Assembly (NCBI GenBank): GCA_027924585.1 | Contig: BSBM01000232.1 | Span: 31,271,001 to 31,335,000, forward strand | Direction of reading: 5' to 3' | Origin: Larix kaempferi | Lineage: Eukaryota; Streptophyta; Pinopsida; Pinales; Pinaceae | DNA: 64,000 bases | Shown here: piece by piece, positions 1 through 11,150 of the stretch | How positions within the stretch are numbered: position 1 is the stretch's first letter | Layout of the letters: each line of letters begins with the position of its first letter | The notes under the pieces: model-generated | The model's database searches: none | What the model was told of the DNA's origin: nothing | Seen by the model: the letters and a program-made list of their open reading frames with translations, nothing else | Translations under genes and position numbers: made by a program

Positions 1-648
1 AACAACATTTCAAGCCACTCAACAACCTAACAACCTAACAGACTCCACAATGGCAGGTCTACATCATCACTTAGTCGACTTCCTAAACTGGCATGATCTC
101 CACGCAGGGAGTATCAGCTCGTCGCTAGTACTATCATACCAAAAATAGACAACGCATCAATTTACAGCATGCGTGAATTCAAAGGATAACAGAAAACAGA
201 TCATCACAAAATAGCTAAGACTGTCCACATCAGAACAATTCGTCTTTATTCCAGTCACAACATGGGACCACGTAATCACATTGCTGACTCAACATTGATG
301 CTCCTGCATCAATGAGTATGTCCCAGATTTGAATCCCCTCTGGATCGTTATGATGTACACAACAATTCTCTATGTATTATTCAGGTCCCCTTTGGGCCTC
401 ATTATTATTTGTATATTTTGATACGAGCATGGGTATGCCTGCATCGTCCATATATTTGAGATTATTCCTCATTCATTATTGAGGTCATATATTTCAAGTT
501 TTTGCAGTTTGTATGGAGCATGTGTTTCGGTCTCCAACTAGTTTCTTCTCTCCTCCGTCTCAATGATCATACCCCTGGAAAACGACAAAACCCATGATGT
601 CTATCGGGCATACGATGAGATCCTTCCCTCACACATCAGGGGGCAATC
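1..648 (+). other. Probable internal end of an LTR retroelement, no recognisable gene
   Basis: I see no convincing coding sequence here. The stretch ends in a purine-rich run at about 636-648 (CAGGGGGCAATC), immediately followed by TGTTAACACCC. That is the arrangement expected for a polypurine tract next to the start of a plus-strand 3' LTR. The assignment rests only on that junction and on the promoter-like sequence further downstream. Confidence 0.3.
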
Positions 649-1500
649 TGTTAACACCCAAAAATTGTTCACTAGCTCATCTCCCTAGTTGCATAACCCA
701 TTTGTCCACTTTTCCTACATTTTTGGCCTTCAAAACCCTAAAAAAACCCTCAAATGGTAACCAAAAGGGAAAAAAATCATTATTTGCCTCCTCAATTAAT
801 GAAATTCCTTCAAAAAAGGTCAAAAACCCACAAAAAGGTCCAAAATCCCCAAAATAAAAGAAAAAGGGGAAAAAAGTCAAAATAAATTCAAAAAAGAGGG
901 AAAACTCCAAATACCATTAGCCAATACTATTGGTCACCCAAAACCATGGGTCAATACTCCACCACCCAAAATAACTATAAAAAGGTGATGGAGATTGCCC
1001 ATTTCACATCCAGCAATCACTCTTCATACCTTTATGCTGCCAAAATTCTTGCTGAACTTGAGCCTATCACCTTGAGCTTTTGTTCCTCATTCAGTTGAGT
1101 CTTGGCCACCTCTTGGGAGTTTGGAGAAGAGCAAGGAACTCTACAGATCTAGTGCACTACTCTTTGTACAGCTGCAAGGACTCCAACCACCTCACCATTT
1201 GAGGTAAATATTAATGCAAACCCTTGTTTGCCCAATAATATTGAATATAAATTCCATTAATGGGTTCCTCTTGATTGTTTATTTTACTGTTATAGTTAGG
1301 TTTATTTTATGTTATCACTTGCACACATCACTTGTTTAAAATCTAGTCTTTATTCATTATTCTGAACTGCTACTAAGGGTTCCTGAATCCTTAGTAGGTG
1401 ATCTTTAGCATGAGCTAGTGTGAAAACCCCAGCTACAACCATCTTTTTGCAAATGTGAACACTAATACCTTCAAAAGTACATTTGCCCCTGATGTGATAG
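649..1500 (+). mobile_element. Candidate 3' or solo LTR of a gypsy-type retrotransposon
   Basis: It begins TGTTAACACCC next to a purine tract, contains a TATA box about 330 bp in, and continues with leader-like sequence. The right end is not defined: I could not find a clear CA terminus or a target-site duplication, so about 1500 is approximate. A second LTR was not found in the window, so this is either a solo LTR or the last LTR of an element lying to the left. Confidence 0.35.
976..983 (+). promoter_or_regulatory. TATA box inside the candidate LTR
   Basis: TATAAAAA lies about 330 bp from the LTR start, with no ORF immediately around it. In an LTR this would mark the U3/R promoter for plus-strand transcription. 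It is motif evidence only. Confidence 0.35.
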
Positions 1501-3121
1501 AGGTGTTGACGTCGAGCGTAAGGGGAACCACTAAATTAGGAAGCACTAATGATTCTCCCTACTTAGTTCAAGGTTATCCCTTATAGTGATTGAAAGGGAC
1601 CCCAAGGTACAACTGCAACTACTGCAACTCTTAGAATATGGTGAGTTGATGTCGATGAGAGTTGACGCACATGAGAAGATGAGGGTCTCATCATATGAAC
1701 GAAGACCATATTTGTAACCAAATGTAGGACTGACAAACCTGACACAAGTCTGGATAGTAAGCATGGGATCATAAATTCCTTTGATCGATGTAAACAGGGG
1801 GAGAGATGTCAGCAACATTCCTTAAGGAAAGCTACAAAGTGAAATGAAGGGAGACAAACTGCAAGGGAAGGGGCTTTGATGGAGACACAATATTGAGAGT
1901 AATGGTGACCTTCAAAACTTATAATGTTGGGGATATGGAGACTCAAAAACATCGATCAAAGGTGACCATGGGTTGCTACCAAAAGAATCAAAAGTTACCA
2001 TAGTTTTATGTGGATTTGGGAACTTGTTTGTACATAAAGAATAATTGGTGGGGTCCCCATGGTTTTGTGTGTGTCGGGGGACCAATTTGATGATGGGTGG
2101 ATTCCCCACGATTTTGAGTGGGTTGGGGGTTGCTTTTCATGATGAGGTGGTAGTTGTTTTTGCAAGCACAAAGATGAGTTCCCCATGAATCAATTCCGTG
2201 TAGGTTATTCCTGCAAGAATGACATAATGGAATTGGTTGTTTCAGAGGGTGGGGGACCCATTGGTGTCTGTGAAGGGGGAATGATACGAGGAAAATTGTT
2301 GATGGTAGATTGATCATGGAAGTATGAGAGGGGAATGGTGAATCTTGATTTTAACATGTGTCGAGGAATCATACGGCATCACCTACTGGAGGTGGCGGAA
2401 TGAATGTGTAGCTATAAAATGATGAAACACAGGTGATATTTTCAAGTTGTATCGAATTACTTGGGCTTGTTGGGGGTTCGACATCATGGGTGTCAAATAA
2501 TGACAAGGATGAAATGGTGAATACACCCATGGATGAAAGATACTACCCGTAGCCATGATATTGATGGCATATCATTTCCATGGATACAGACCCTATGGTG
2601 ATCAACACGAATATCTAGTAAATGCAATGCAAACAGAGGGGAGGCATTGCCTATATGTCATTTGCAAGATGATACCTGAGATAGAAGCGTGAAATCATTG
2701 CTGAGGGATGGAGTCTTTTTATTGTAATGGAAAAACAAGGGGTCTCTTGCATGTATCAATCATAATCCACGCATGTGGTGCATTGCTTATCGGTGTGGGT
2801 AGTGCGATTGTCGAAAGTGTTGTTGTGCATGTAGCATGATCGAGACGTCACGATCTACGATACTGTGGAAAACAATGGTGTGGATGATAGGGGGGGTAAT
2901 TCTAGAGTTGGAGGTGGTAAACCTGATCTCCTGCCAATGAAAAAAATCCATAATTAATTATCACTTAGCATAAAACAACTTAGCTTAAAAGAAATAAACA
3001 AAAAATAAGTGGAGTCGCCATTAGAACTGTTGTGGAAAAAATTGCACAAGGGTCAATCCTTCCAATTGGTAAGGGGAAAATCCTTTTATGTTGCGGCAAG
3101 GCCTCAGTCCTTGGTGCTCCT
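1501..3121. other. Non-coding stretch, no gene recognised
   Basis: Small reading frames on both strands overlap one another and show no recognisable domain or splice-bounded exon. Around 1950-2300 the plus strand is rich in GGGG and purines, which creates open minus-strand frames by base composition alone. I see no RNA gene. The stretch may be old retroelement sequence but nothing proves it. Confidence 0.5.
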
Positions 3122-3170
3122 AGTGGGGTGAGTGAGTTCTCCAAGTGGGGTGAGTGAGTTCTCCAAGTGG
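3122..3170. repeat. 22-bp tandem repeat, just over two copies
   Basis: The unit AGTGGGGTGAGTGAGTTCTC plus CA occurs at 3122-3143 and 3144-3165, and a third copy starts at 3166. The two complete copies are identical, so the duplication is recent. Confidence 0.85.
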
Positions 3171-6100
3171 TCCTGCAAGTGGTTGTTAGTGAAACTTAAA
3201 TAAAAGAAATAAAACTAAACAAAGTATGACAAAGGTAATGGGGGAGGAATGCAAACTCAAACAACCAAATGTATGAAAAACTACTTTGTATTTACCAATG
3301 GTCAAGCATGTACAACACCAAGGAGGTGTAGGCTTCAAGGGAAGCCAAAAATATCCCTTAGTGAGGTCCTTCTTTTCCAAACTAAATGCGAAGTGGGTTG
3401 AGAGGACAATGGAGATAAAATATTGCTCCTTGGAGGAAGGAGGCAAGGGAGATTTGGAATGATTTCAAAGGTGGGAAGAGCTGAGATAAGAAGGATCTCT
3501 AACACAAATACCATAGCATGAATTTTATTTTTTTATATCGACAAAATACATGCCCATGGTTTCCTTTTATAGGCTAAGAGGTGGCCAAGAAACAACTAGC
3601 TCCAAATGTGAATGCCATCACCTCATGAAGTGGTTCCAAGTATGCAAGGGGGGTTATTTAATGCCACAAGGAGTGTAAGGATCCCAAATTTGAATTGTGG
3701 AGGTGATGGGACATTGATGAGCCTTCAATTGCGCCGCTGGTGGGTGAGGTTTGACAATCACGTGGATATTGAAGGAATTTTCGTGCAAGGGTCGCGCGGG
3801 ATTTGGATTGGTAACACACGCTATAGTGCAGGTTAATGAGGGTTCAACCATGTGACCTATCTATTTGAATTTTCTTGGACACTTTTGGACTCATGTTTCC
3901 TTTTGGATTTGTTAAGGATGGATTTGGTTATGTGCTTCTATATGTTGATCACGCCTTACTGCAAGAATCACTAAAATGTCGCATGTGTGTGAGATTTAGG
4001 CATTAACAGATGCCTTAAACAAATATATCTATTATATAAAAAGTGTATGTCTATGTTTGACCTAATTTACACAATAGGGTGTCAAACGCGACGGAATCCA
4101 TGTGAATGATAAAAATTCAATTAACAAATGCAAACGTGTCATGTTAATTTGAGGTTAATTTGTATGTTTTTAATTATGAGTTGTGATTAAAACATGGAGA
4201 CATAAGTATACTATGTGGGAAGTATCATATAAATCATTCTAGTGGGTTAGAATCAGTTGTATTAGATGATTTTGTGTAAGTGGGTCTCACTCGATTTCTT
4301 TATCGAGTAAGGTACCAAATACTACATTGACCCAGTTTACCTTGGGTACCATTATTGAAATGAGGGAAGGTTCCAGCATTTTTTCCCAGAGATCTACATT
4401 ATAAGAAGAAACAAGAATAATGTAGGAATCAAGAAATGTCTTAAACTCCTTGAGCTTATTGAAGTGGGTCCAATTATCCTTTGAAGATAACATAGTTCTA
4501 TACAATACCTTACTTCTATACAAATTATAGGTCACTATATTTCCTAATAAATCATAGTTCTATACAATACCTCAATGCCTTTGACAAGTGAAGCAAATCA
4601 ATAGAAAACATTCCATTTCTATCGATCTTGAGCTTAAGAATAACCCTCAATAAATTGAGGTGAATTATAAATGCTTAGATTGGAGTAAAATTCCAAGAAG
4701 TCTTAGGGATATTGTCTTGTAACCAAGATGCTCCATTATTGTCATTCTAATGGTAATATAGATCAATATGTATGACCTAAGGGGAAAAAAAAAACGGTCT
4801 TGAAACTAATAGTGGCAATAGTCCCATTCTAGTCATACCTAAATTTCATTTCATAAAATTGAAGAAGGCCATAAGACTACTTTAGACATGCGGTCTTGTC
4901 ATTCAACACGATATAGATTGGTCTTTGCACTACTCAATAATGGGTTTCAGTTACACAGATGAAGAACAAAGGTGGGTGCTAGTTGTTCATGAATTCACCT
5001 ATTAGACACTAAGATGAATTTTCTTTCTTAGTGTTACCAAGAAAATATGATTTCATATCTACAATTGGTATGTGGATAAAGTATTATCATTAGTTACTCT
5101 CTTCAATATACATTATACCACAATGATGTTATACTCTAAATACTCTTTACCAAAATCTTATTCAATGAAAAGGAGTGGGAATCGAGAGAGATTACCTTGG
5201 GACTGAAAAAATTATTTTGAAAACCAAATTGAGAATGAGACACTAGAATTCTTTAGGAAGAATTCATCTCCATAGGATTTATATCTTCTATAAAAGTTGT
5301 AAGGGTAAAACCCATCCTAACCACTCGATCTGGATTATTTAGAGAATGAAATGAAGGAGACAATATAAAATGGAAACACAAACACAAATATTTTACAAAG
5401 AGAACAATAGTACAGTAAATCCCAAATTCTACTTAATGAATGGAATGGAAAAACACTGTAAACGACAAAGCGATACATACTAGCTTGGATGGTGGTAGCT
5501 TATATATGAAGAGAGATGTGTTGGCTACACTCATTCAGAGGAACCAATTACAAAGAGACCGAAAAGGGAATTTTATCATAAGCATAAAGAGGCAAAAATC
5601 CTAAACATCCAAAAACCATAACCCTAGGAGATGAAGCTCCAAAAGGGTTTGTGGGCCTCAAGGTGGCTAGTTGATACTTCAACTTCTCAAGGGTGAAACT
5701 TCTTCATAAGATCTCCATTTAGGGTGCACTATAACTCATTTCCAAGAGCTAACTGATAAGTACAACAATTGATCAGAGCTGACCAATTCCATGGCAACCC
5801 CTACCCCCTTGATTGGCCAAAAACAATCGTTTAGGGCCTCAAAATTCCCCCGAAATTTTAGGACCCGGAAAACCATAGAAAATTGCCAAGAAGATGGAGA
5901 ATGGTTGTAACTTAGTGGAATAGGTTGGTGGTCACCAATATCCACCTAGATCACCACTTGAGGTGATTCCTAGCAACATGAATGGCACAACCTCCAAAAT
6001 ATGAAAAATGGGGTGAAATGAAAGAATATTAGAATCCAAAGTTACCCTTTATTATTTGGTGAATGCTAAGCACATATGGTATTTTTTAGGGGTAAATTTT

Positions 6101-6369
6101 TGTCATTTGGTTAAATTTTTGGGTGTTAAAAACATGCAACAGCTAGGCAATTTTCCTTTAAAAAATGTTATTTTAAAAAATATGATTAATTGATAATATT
6201 TGCCAATTTACGAGTTTTAATAGTAAATTATATGTTTTTTTATTGAATAGTCATCTACATATCTATATGTACAACATTTACAATCCGAAATAGTCACATA
6301 GAATACTATATTTAGGTGTGATATTTGGATCCTTAAAATACCTTATAAACTAAGGCACCCCTAATAGTT
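3171..6369. other. Non-coding stretch, no gene recognised
   Basis: No domain, exon chain or RNA gene is recognisable. A GC-richer part at about 3600-3850 is open in several frames without any family resemblance. A 19-bp direct repeat (ATAGTTCTATACAATACCT) occurs near 4493 and 4555. A TATA-like TTATATATG sits near 5500 but is not tied to any gene. Old retroelement sequence is the most likely source. Confidence 0.45.
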
Positions 6370-7490
6370 TTCACCCCTCCCAAGGCATGGTAGTTGTACC
6401 ATTGGATGTAATGACACAACATCTTTTAAAAGTAAAACTACAATGGCCTTGGCATGGTTGTAAACTCCCAAATGTTCTTAGCACTTGCCTTATTATCTCA
6501 TGGTGAGTGTTAGGTACCCTTGGGAGTTTGCATCCATCACAAGGCATGGTGATTGCACCGTTTGATGTAATGACAAAAATCATTGATGGTGCAACTACAA
6601 AGGCCTTGGTATTGGTATAAAGTCCCAGGGGTGCTTAGCGCTTGCTTTGAGAAGGTGAGCATTAAGTGCCCTTAGAAGTTTGCACCCATTCCAAGGCATG
6701 GTGGTTTTTTCATTGGATGTAACAACACAACCTCATATGATGATGCAATAACAAAAGCCTTGGGATGAGTGTAAACTCCTAAGTGTGCTTAGCACTTACC
6801 TTCTTCTATCACATGAATGATAATCACTTGTGGGAGTTTGCACCCATCCCAAGGCATGGTGGTTGCACCATTGGATGTAGCAACAAAACCTCATTTGACA
6901 TTGTGACCAAAAAGGCCTTTGGATGAGTGCAAACTCCTGGGGTGTTTAATTCTCACTTTCTTCTCTCAAGGAAATAACGACGCACCCTTGGGAGTTTGTA
7001 CCCATCCAAATGCATGATGGTTTCACTTTTGGATGTCACAACACAACTTCATTTGAAGGTGAAACTACAGATACCTAAGGATGGGTGTAATCTCCTAGGG
7101 GCTCTTGACATTCACATTGTATCATTGCAAGTGATAAGCAACCCTAAGAGTTCACACCCATCCTAGGGCATGCTAGTTGCATTATTTTATGTAATCAGCG
7201 AACCTCATTCGATGACTCAGCCACAAAGGCCTTTGAATGGGTACAAAATTTGAAGGGTTCTTACCACTCACATCCAATTGCACAACCACCGTGCCTTGGG
7301 ATAGGTGCAAACTTCCAAGGGTTCTTAGCACTAATTTTTTAGTGGGTTCTAAGCACCCTTGGGAGTTTCTACCCTTCCCAAGGCATGGTGATTGTGCCAT
7401 TAGATGTAATTATGTAACCTTATATGATGACAAAATATCAAAGAACTTACGATAGGTATAGATTCCTAGTTTTGCTTAGCACTTGCCTTC
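6370..7490. repeat. Tandem array of ~157-bp units, each with an internal inverted repeat
   Basis: The word CAAGGCATGG or a variant recurs near 6380, 6540, 6691, 6850, 7008, 7165 and 7380, so the period is about 157 bp over roughly seven diverged units. Within a unit, GCCTTGGGATGGGTGCAAAC-type sequence is followed about 70-80 bp later by its reverse complement (GTTTGCACCCATCCCAAGGC at about 6837-6856). Each unit could therefore fold into a long imperfect hairpin. Short open frames in the array are caused by the repeat and do not look like genes. Confidence 0.85.
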
Positions 7491-7828
7491 TAGAATTGCA
7501 AACTATCAAATTGTAATGAATAGTGGATATTTAAGAGAGGCCACATAATTATAACAATATTACTTAGACTATTGAATGCTAACCATTGCATCAATGACCT
7601 CAAAGATGTTCGGTTAAATGTAATGCATAGTTTTCAACATATCAAGTGATAATTAAATGAACACAAGGCTATGGTATTTCCAAACAAAAATGTTTGTAAC
7701 CTTATCAAATTCACCTAATCATCCAATCAAATAATAATATTGCTTTGCAATGTTCCAATTTTTAAAACAAAGTTTCTAAGGATTGACCCACAATTTGGTT
7801 TTGAGATAATTAGACATCAACACATTAA

Positions 7829-7927
7829 CAATTCTCACACACCAAAGAGGAAAGTTAAAAACAATTTTCACACACAAAAGAGGAAAGTTAAAAACAATTC
7901 TCACACACCAAAGAGGAAAGTTAGAAG
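7829..7927. repeat. 33-bp tandem repeat, three copies
   Basis: Units of CAATTCTCACACACCAAAG plus a purine-rich tail start at 7829, 7862 and 7895. The first two are full length, with a few substitutions between copies, and the third decays at its end. A frame is open across the array because the unit length is divisible by three. No protein function is suggested. Confidence 0.85.
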
Positions 7928-8471
7928 TTACAAGAAGGCAACATGATGGTCATTAACATAAAATTGGTATGTCAAAATTATTTCCATGTGATCATTCATG
8001 TAAAGCCCATGAGATACCACAAAAATTGCCATTGTTGCTAAAAAAAACTACAAAAAACACGATGTTAGAAGCCACGAAATCATAGAAATATGGATTTATG
8101 AGTAAACTTACATTCTTAAGAATTTTGTTTGAAGTATAAAATGTTCAACATAAATCATCTTTATCTAATAAATATTAATATTAAAATTAATAAATAATGA
8201 AAGTAATTTTTTAATAAGATAATATTAGAATTAACACAAAGATAATATTATAATTAGTAAATAATAGGAATCAATTTAACAAAAATTCTCCTCCTTTCCC
8301 AATAACAAAGATAATATAAATAAATTATTTCTCCCACAAATAAAGATAACATAACTAAATTATTTCTTCTATAATAAAGTACATATACTTAAAAATAAAA
8401 GATAAAAAATAAAAAAATTCCTAAGTACATATATAATAAGTACACCATATATGTATCGAGTGAAACAAGGT

Positions 8472-8720
8472 GCTCATAAAATAAAAAATTAATGAAAGTA
8501 TTTAAAAAAAATCCATATTGACTCATCAAATAAAATATTATGAAAACTAATTAAAATATTGATGTTTGTTTATAAAATAAAAACTTAAAACTTAAACCGG
8601 GGTTTATCAATCACGAAATATCAAATTTCTTGAGTTGAAATTAAAAAAAGAAATACACCTCAAGAAATTAGATCCCTCTCAATACTTATTAAATACAAGT
8701 TTAAAATAAATCTATACTAA
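8472..8720. repeat. Left copy of a diverged ~250-bp direct repeat
   Basis: From GCTCATAAAATAAAA to CTATACTAA this segment matches 10018-10268 in the same order and orientation: lysine-codon-like poly-A blocks, AAACTTAAAACTTAAACC, TTGAGTT, GAAATT-GATCCCTCT and a final ATCTAT-CTAA. The spacing of about 1.55 kb and the direct orientation would suit old LTRs of a small non-autonomous element or a segmental duplication. Confidence 0.6.
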
Positions 8721-9739
8721 ACAACACAAATAGTACACTATAATTTTGAATAATATTTTTATTTAAAAACTTTTGATAGTATTAAAGTAGTGTATTTTCC
8801 TTCCCAATCTCTTCTCAATCTCTCGAGGACGCATCCTTCAATTCATTCTATGCATGTCTCAAAATATTATAAATAATTGAGTAACAAAATTTTAATTTTA
8901 AAATATTTTATTTTATATAATAAATAATTATATTAAATATATTATTATTAATTTTTAATAAAATGTTTTAAAATTATTAATTATTAATTTTATAAATAAA
9001 TTAATATATTAAAAGATATTAATAAACTTACCTATAAAAATCAATAAATTATTATGAAATTTTAAAAATAAAAAATATCAATACAATATAAAAATAAAAA
9101 TCTATAAATATATAAACATAGTTTTATTGGAACATATATAAAAAAATATCATAGAAAGACAAAACGCACTTTTAATTTTTTTCAAATAAGGTAAGGTTAT
9201 CACATTGTGAGTTGGAATTATTTAAAATTTTATACTTAATTTTTAATTTTAAATAAATATTAAAATAAAATTTTAAATTTTTAAAATTAAAATATAATAA
9301 AATAAAAGTTATTGGGAAGGTGGGCACCAGCGGGGTCATCTTTAACTTTGAGGACAAAATATAGCAACCTTCCTCTGGGTTTTTGGACGAGGACGAATAA
9401 TCAGACATAATGGACAACTTTAATGCAAGGCATTGAACTCATGTTTGATCTTCATCTTGATTCATTCTAAGTTTATGGTGATCCTTGAATCATCATTTAG
9501 TGAATTAAAAACATATAAACCGGAAAAAAAATGTAAGAGAAATATGATAGTTTTTGGAAAGTTATGTAATGCTCTTTATAGATCTGAGTAGGCTATAGAT
9601 TTGGATAGTATGGCTCTTTTTGGAAGACTTTGTTTTTATATTTTTGGAGATGCATTTGTAATTCCGGCCTTTATAATATAATCATACTTTTAGTTTCTGT
9701 TAAAAAATATAAAATAAAAGTTATATAAATAAATTTTTG

Positions 9740-9744
<5 letters not shown>

Positions 9745-9776
<32 letters not shown>
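9745..9776. repeat. (AT)16 microsatellite
   Basis: An uninterrupted AT dinucleotide run lies within the AT-rich spacer. It is likely length-polymorphic. Confidence 0.95.
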
Positions 9777-9780
<4 letters not shown>

Positions 9781-10017
9781 TTTTTAAATGGGTGAACATA
9801 AAATTTGTTTATATCTTTTAATATATTTAATATTGAATATACATGTTATATTATATTTTATGTTAGTAAATATAGATATAAATTGAAATAAATTTTGGTT
9901 TAAGTGGGGATGTTAATCATCATCATTACTGCACCAAGAGCAAGGTGCTCTACAGTGGAGTTGAGGGAGATGTTGTAATGTTCCTGTTTAACAAAATAAT
10001 TAAAAAAAATCATGTTG

Positions 10018-10268
10018 GCTCATAAAATAAAACTTTTATGGAAAGTATTTTAAAAAAATCCATGTTGGTTGATAAAATAAAAAAATATAAAAAGTAATTA
10101 AAAAATCAATGTTAGTCTATAAAGTAAAAACTTAAAACTTAAACCATCTATCAACCAAGTGAGATCAAATTTTTTGAGTTTAAATTAAAAAAAATAAAAA
10201 TTACACCCGAAGAAATTGGATCCCTCTTAGTACTTGATAGATCCGGGTTTAAGATGGATCTATGCTAA
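10018..10268. repeat. Right copy of a diverged ~250-bp direct repeat
   Basis: It is the partner of 8472-8720. The shared landmarks are in the same order, including AAACTTAAAACTTAAACC and GGATCCCTCTTAGTACTTG. The copies differ at many positions, so the duplication is old. Confidence 0.6.
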
Positions 10269-11150
10269 TATAAGTCTAATCATCATCATCATCATATAAG
10301 TATGGTGACTTTCTCTTTTATCATTAAACCAAATGTATAGAAACTATCTAAAATTTAAAAAAAAAATTGCTATATAAAAAAGATAAAACTAGATATCAAA
10401 TTAAACAAAAAGTAACAATATTAGAGTGATTTACAAACACTTTTTTCCAAGTTTTTTGAACATATACTTTATTTTTCTTTTCAAAGTAGTATCTCACCTA
10501 AGTAAACATTAACTATCATCATCATCATATAAATATAACATTTATATAAAAATATTATTACATTACAAATATATAAATATTTTAATAATAATAATATATA
10601 AAAATTAAAAAAATATATAAAATTTAAACATATACCATATTTAAATTAAAATAATATTATAATATAAATATAAATAAATTAACAATAATAAAACTCTAAT
10701 TCTAAGTAATTTTAAATTATAAACAATATTAAATTAAAAAAATTATTACAACCAATCTAATAAATTGAAAGTTAACATAAAATCTATGTTGATAATACAC
10801 AATTTTTTAATAAAAACTAATTAATTTGTTCCATTAAATTAATTATTCTCACAAATAAACAACAGATAGAATGATCATCAACTTTCAACCAAATACATAC
10901 ATTCATATCGATAGGATCCTTAAATTAAATGCACCCAAAGTAATTGACAATGTACCTATCTTTCCCTATACTTTATAAAATTTTCGAAAAAACTTCACTA
11001 GTTCATTTTCGTTTTCAGAGAGTTTCGTTCAACTTTATCTGATAATAATTTGATTCAAATTTTTGAAGATTTATAGTTATATATTGTGTACATAAAATAT
11101 TAAAAAGCTATGCTTTAAACTGGGATAGGCCAGGAACCATAGTCATATAA

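Larger units (their letters stand above)
7928..11117. other. Very AT-rich non-coding region
   Basis: The region is strongly AT-rich, with many poly-A and poly-T runs and no recognisable coding sequence. It contains an (AT)n run at 9745-9776 and a pair of diverged direct repeats, listed separately. The composition could reflect a matrix-attachment-like spacer or old transposon sequence; the sequence does not decide. Confidence 0.55.

Noticed and set aside
1912-2317. Overlapping minus-strand open frames with His/Pro-rich products
   Set aside because: Several frames are open at once because the plus strand is rich in GGG and TGG. There is no domain, no splice context, and the products look like composition artefacts.
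3612-3836. 74-codon plus-strand frame
   Set aside because: It is balanced in composition but has no recognisable motif, and the opposite strand is open over the same bases.
6370-7490. CRISPR-like array
   Set aside because: The repeats are ~157 bp, contiguous and diverged, without unique spacers, and the genome is a plant nuclear one.
7740-7946. 68-codon frame across the 33-bp repeat
   Set aside because: It is open only because the unit length is divisible by three. There is no support outside the array.
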